Positions 15,852-18,584 of a DNA stretch of 18,584 nucleotides are shown in pieces. The notes below the pieces were generated by a model, which was not told the DNA's origin, did no database searches, and was given only the letters and a program-made list of their open reading frames with translations. The stretch spans positions 1 to 18,584 of the forward strand of contig CAVRNW010000014.1 of the NCBI GenBank assembly GCA_963722665.1, given 5' to 3'. The position numbers and the translations under genes were made by a program. Positions within the stretch are counted from its first letter, which is position 1. Every line of letters starts with the position of its first letter. Source of the stretch: Site-B1 sp963722665 (GTDB taxonomy: Bacteria; Bacteroidota; Bacteroidia; Flavobacteriales; Flavobacteriaceae).

Positions 15852-16079
15852 GATTTTTTGTTTTATGGGTTAATAATTATTTTCTAAAACAAAGATCAAG
15901 TAATTTATAATGTGACACTTAACAACTATGATGCAATTGATTCAAGATTTTATTGAAGTCTTTAAAACATACCTTGAACTATTTAAATTTTGATATTGTG
16001 ATCATACAATGACAAAAGATAAGAGGAAAAAATTATAGAGAAAAAGGTATATAGTTACATAATGTGATATAGGTAATTT
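15852..16079 (-). promoter_or_regulatory. Upstream region of PepSY-like gene B
   Basis: The first ~90 bases repeat the block before gene A, including GATCTTTG (15897-15890, minus) as a possible -7 box and GTTAAGTGTCACATTA. GATGCAAT (15930-15937, plus) stands where GTAGCAAT stands in copy A. Beyond about 15950 nothing recognisable was seen up to the regulator's stop. Confidence 0.33.
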
Positions 16080-18028
16080 TCATTCATAATCTCCTAAATT
16101 CATTTTTTTTAAAATGTCTAAAAATCTGGGTTCATCTCGAAGGGTTTTTAAATCATAATTCAATTTTATCCATACAAGGTCAAAACTACGCTGTTCATAT
16201 GCTAATTCAAGATATTCCAGAGCTTTCTCGGTCTCTCCCAAATAGGCATAGTTACTGCCTATAGCATATGCAAACATATCTGCATTATCAGAGTTTAGCA
16301 TGAGATCATTTGTAAATTTCCAAACGCCTTTTATACCTGATTTCTTAAATGCCTCTCTACGCCCTTCAGTAACTTCTATATTTTGATCAGGATATAATTT
16401 TAACTGCTCTTCCCATTCTGCCATGGCCTCATCGTCCTTTCCCGTATATGTATAACAATTAATAATTAGGCAAGTATGGGGATACGCTTTTATTGTTCAA
16501 CTCTTTAGCCTTGTTGGCTTCTATAATCGCTTTTTCGTAAAGACCATTTTCATAATATAACCGAGCACTAATTTGAGTCATTATAAAAGAATTTGGGTTT
16601 AATCTTAGTGCCAGATCTATTTGTTCTCTGGCCTCTTTAGCTCTTCCTAAAATTTCCAATAATTCGGCATAGTACTGATGGGCAGTCGCATAATTTGGAT
16701 TTAACTTTATGGCAAGCTTTAATTCCTTTTCTGAAGCCTCCCAGTTCCAATCCTTATAACATAAAATACCACCTAAAGTTGCATGTGCTTCCGAATTATT
16801 ATTATCAATGGAAAGTGCTTTCTCTGCATAATCTTTGGCTATTGTAAACACCGAGTCTCTATCTTTTGTACTATATATACCAAGGCATTACATAATAGGA
16901 ATCTGCCAATCCTGCATATGCGAGCGTATAAATAGAATCCAACTCAACTGCCTGTTTAAAATAATCTATGCTTTTATTTATGCCTTCTTTGGTTCTTTGA
17001 TGCCAGAAAAATCGTCCTTTTAAATATAAATTATATGCCTCCATGTTTTCTGTTGGCTTCTTGTCGAATTGTTCTAACTCTTCTTGTGAAAGTTTAATGT
17101 TTAACTCTTGTGTTACTTGCTTAGCAATTTTGCTTTGCAGAGCAAATACGTTGTTGAATTTTTCAATATAGACCAAGGAGTTTAGCTGATGATTTTCTGA
17201 GGCATTTATAAAATTTACTATGACCTTTATGGAGTCGCCATATTTTTGAACAGAACCATCCAGTAAATAGGTGACACCAATTTCGTTTGCAATTTCAGAA
17301 GGACTCATTTTGGTATTTGTGTACTTTTCCATGCTGTTACTGGAAATCACCTTTAAGCCTTTAATTGTGTTTAACTGATTTTGTAAAGAGGATGTTACTC
17401 CCATAGTAAAAAATTCATCATCCTTTGCTTCACTGAGATTTTTAAATGGGAGAATTGCAACGGATCCATTATGATCATCTAGGTAAGCCGATTCATTTGA
17501 GAAATAATCTTTATAATTTTGATATAAATTATAAGTTATAACACTTAACAGTATGATAAACAATGTGTTGATCCAGACCATTCTTTTACCAAAAACATTT
17601 TTTTTAACTGAAGGTTGTACAGAAATGGCTTGAACTCCATCAATTAATTTTAAGACTTGTTCATCTTCATCATGATCAACACCATTCGGATTCCTGATTT
17701 TTGCTTCTCCCGGAGGATAACCATAGTAGTCATGAAAGCAGGTATTAAAATAAGTAGGACTGCTGAAACCAACACGATAAGCAATCTCTGAAGCTGTTGC
17801 TACATTGTTTCTAAGCATTACCATCGCCTTTTTTAGCCTGAACTCACAAATAAATTTACTGGACGATTTTCCTTTTATGGATTGGAGCTTTCTATGTAAT
17901 TGGGAACGGCTAAGACCGGCTTCAAATGCCAACTCTTTGACACCAAAATACTCCTTATCGAGGTTAACTTCAAGAATTTTATTAAGTTTCTCGATCAATG
18001 CCTGATCCATGGAAAGTTCACTATTCAT
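16080..18028 (-). pseudogene. Membrane-anchored AraC/TolB/TPR regulator, interrupted by two frameshifts
   Basis: The reassembled product is about 648 residues. Residues 1-385 (18028-16871) hold an AraC-type double helix-turn-helix (about 15-108: FGVKELAFEAGLSRSQLHRK, ASEIAYRVGFSSPTYFNTCF), one membrane helix (151-169), and a TolB/FlgO-like domain starting SVAILPFKNLS and continuing to about 310. TPR repeats then begin (YNLYLKGRFFWHQR, SIDYFKQAVELDSIYTLAYA). The frame ends at TAG in a (TA)4 tract (16872-16879). Codons continue in another frame (YSTKDRDSVFTIAKDYAEKA, TPRs) to TAA at 16459-16461, then shift again to CYTYTGKDDEAMAEW and run to TGA at 16080. Adding one TA and removing one T would restore a single frame. 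The HTH would be cytoplasmic and TolB/TPR periplasmic. It could be a pseudogene, a slippage-controlled gene, or contain sequence errors. Confidence 0.82.
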
Positions 18029-18159
18029 ATTAGTGACTTTTTAACAACAAAATTATGTTTTGAATAAATATTTAACATGAATTTTGTCCAATCTTGAATA
18101 TACGAAATTTCTTGCTTTTAAAAAAGGCTAATTATCAAATAATCAATAGTTTTTATAAA

Positions 18160-18276
18160 ATGAAAAGAATAAAGACACTAAAAGACATGTTTTTATTACT
18201 TTTTGTAATATTTTCTTGTCTATATGTAATGTATTCTTTACTTTTGATTATAATCTTATCAAACGATAGAAAATGA
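18160..18276 (+). CDS. Small single-pass membrane peptide (38 residues)
   Basis: ATG at 18160 opens a 38-codon frame. It has a basic start (MKRIKTLKD), one long hydrophobic segment (about residues 10-34) and a charged end (SNDRK). The frame is open upstream to 18094, but the ATG at 18160 gives a more natural membrane peptide and avoids the region duplicated with copy A. Its TGA overlaps the next gene's ATG as ATGA (18273-18276), a classic coupling arrangement that supports a real gene. It is divergent from the regulator across 131 bases. Function unknown. Confidence 0.5.
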   Translation: MKRIKTLKDMFLLLFVIFSCLYVMYSLLLIIILSNDRK

Positions 18277-18584
18277 AAACAAATTATTTATTACCCAACA
18301 AATACAAAGGTGTAGGCTGGATACTTTTTATACTGGGACTTATAGGAGGGATCTTTATTTACTTAAGCAATTACGAATCAGATGCTTTAACGGTCAACGT
18401 TTTATCTATCTATAATGAATCATTTATCGAAAGCGAAAAAGGATTCTTTCAGATAACTGAGAACAGCATCCTGGACGAGCTAATTGCACTGGCAATTATT
18501 GCAGGTGGATTACTGGTTGGTTTTACAAGAGAAAAGGTTGAAGATGAATATATTTATAAACTACGGAAGGACTCACTGGTTTGG
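18273..18584 (+). CDS. Uncharacterised membrane protein, 5' part
   Basis: 104 codons run open to the right edge. The translation begins MKTNYLLPNKYKGVGWILFI, with a membrane helix at about residues 14-31. A loop of about 50 residues (YESDALTVNVL to ENSILDE) follows, then a second helix (ELIALAIIAGGLLVGF, about 71-86) and the charged segment TREKVEDEYIYKLRKDSLVW. Proteins with this start and the EKVEDE..I..LR..SLVW segment occur in Bacteroidota as uncharacterised integral membrane proteins, often beside a small HTH regulator gene; whether one follows here is outside the window. It is coupled to the preceding small peptide by ATGA. No function can be assigned. Confidence 0.72.
   Translation, partial: MKTNYLLPNKYKGVGWILFILGLIGGIFIYLSNYESDALTVNVLSIYNESFIESEKGFFQITENSILDELIALAIIAGGLLVGFTREKVEDEYIYKLRKDSLVW

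Larger units (their letters stand above)
15300..18155. repeat. Tandem duplication, copy B (terminator + PepSY-like gene + near-complete regulator)
   Basis: This is the second copy of the unit beginning at 14035. The left boundary is the shared 20-base word at 15300-15319. The right boundary is near 18155, where similarity to the end of copy A (CAAATAATCA..AGT) fades just before the small membrane ORF. Protein and DNA divergence between the copies shows the duplication is not recent. Confidence 0.78.

Noticed and set aside
16835..17023. Plus-strand frame spanning the regulator's frameshift
   Set aside because: It is antisense to the TPR coding region and shows no protein-like features.

Overview
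The window looks like a chromosomal segment of a low-G+C member of the Flavobacteriaceae (Bacteroidota), probably marine. The basis is AT-rich DNA, a lipoprotein with an acidic tail after the lipid-anchored Cys, no clear Shine-Dalgarno sites, one TAnnTTTG-type -7 box, and a gene set (DUF2520/HAD/UbiA/Maf/MscS/CorA, PIG-L deacetylase, SSS symporter, AraC-TPR regulators) familiar from that family. No species is claimed.

Layout. (1) 1-281, minus: 5' part of a group III truncated haemoglobin, cut by the window edge. (2) 400-5787, plus: a seven-gene, tightly packed operon: a DUF2520 Rossmann protein, a KdsC-like HAD phosphatase, a full-length MscS channel, a UbiA prenyltransferase, a Maf nucleotide pyrophosphatase, a short MscS channel and a CorA magnesium channel. 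It closes at a strong hairpin (5813-5836). (3) 5874-11378, plus: a secreted PIG-L/LmbE-type deacetylase, an SSS sodium:solute symporter and a Gfo/Idh/MocA oxidoreductase. The last two overlap by 20 bases. Together they suggest extracellular deacylation of a sugar derivative, sodium-driven uptake and NAD(P)-dependent oxidation; the substrate is unknown. (4) 11438-13720, minus: a decayed alpha/beta-hydrolase lipoprotein with several frameshifts, then an intact small surface-type lipoprotein. (5) 13892-18155: a scrambled, duplicated region. A second copy of the 3' end of the oxidoreductase gene and its terminator lies at 13892-14068. It is followed by two tandem copies of a minus-strand module made of a terminator, a small secreted PepSY-like protein and a membrane-anchored AraC/TolB/TPR regulator. 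In the first copy the regulator has collapsed to its two ends. In the second it is nearly complete but broken by two frameshifts, one lying exactly in a (TA)4 tract. (6) 18160-18584, plus: a 38-residue membrane peptide coupled by ATGA to a membrane protein that runs off the right edge.

The left 11.4 kb is orderly and mostly housekeeping or catabolic. The right 7 kb is accessory and unstable: duplicated, internally deleted and frameshifted, yet the small secreted proteins stay intact. The most interesting unit is the regulator plus secreted-protein module. The regulator's N-terminal DNA-binding domain would sit in the cytoplasm and its TolB/TPR part in the periplasm, next to a secreted partner whose reading frame survived in both copies. 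All functional links beyond family recognition are inference.
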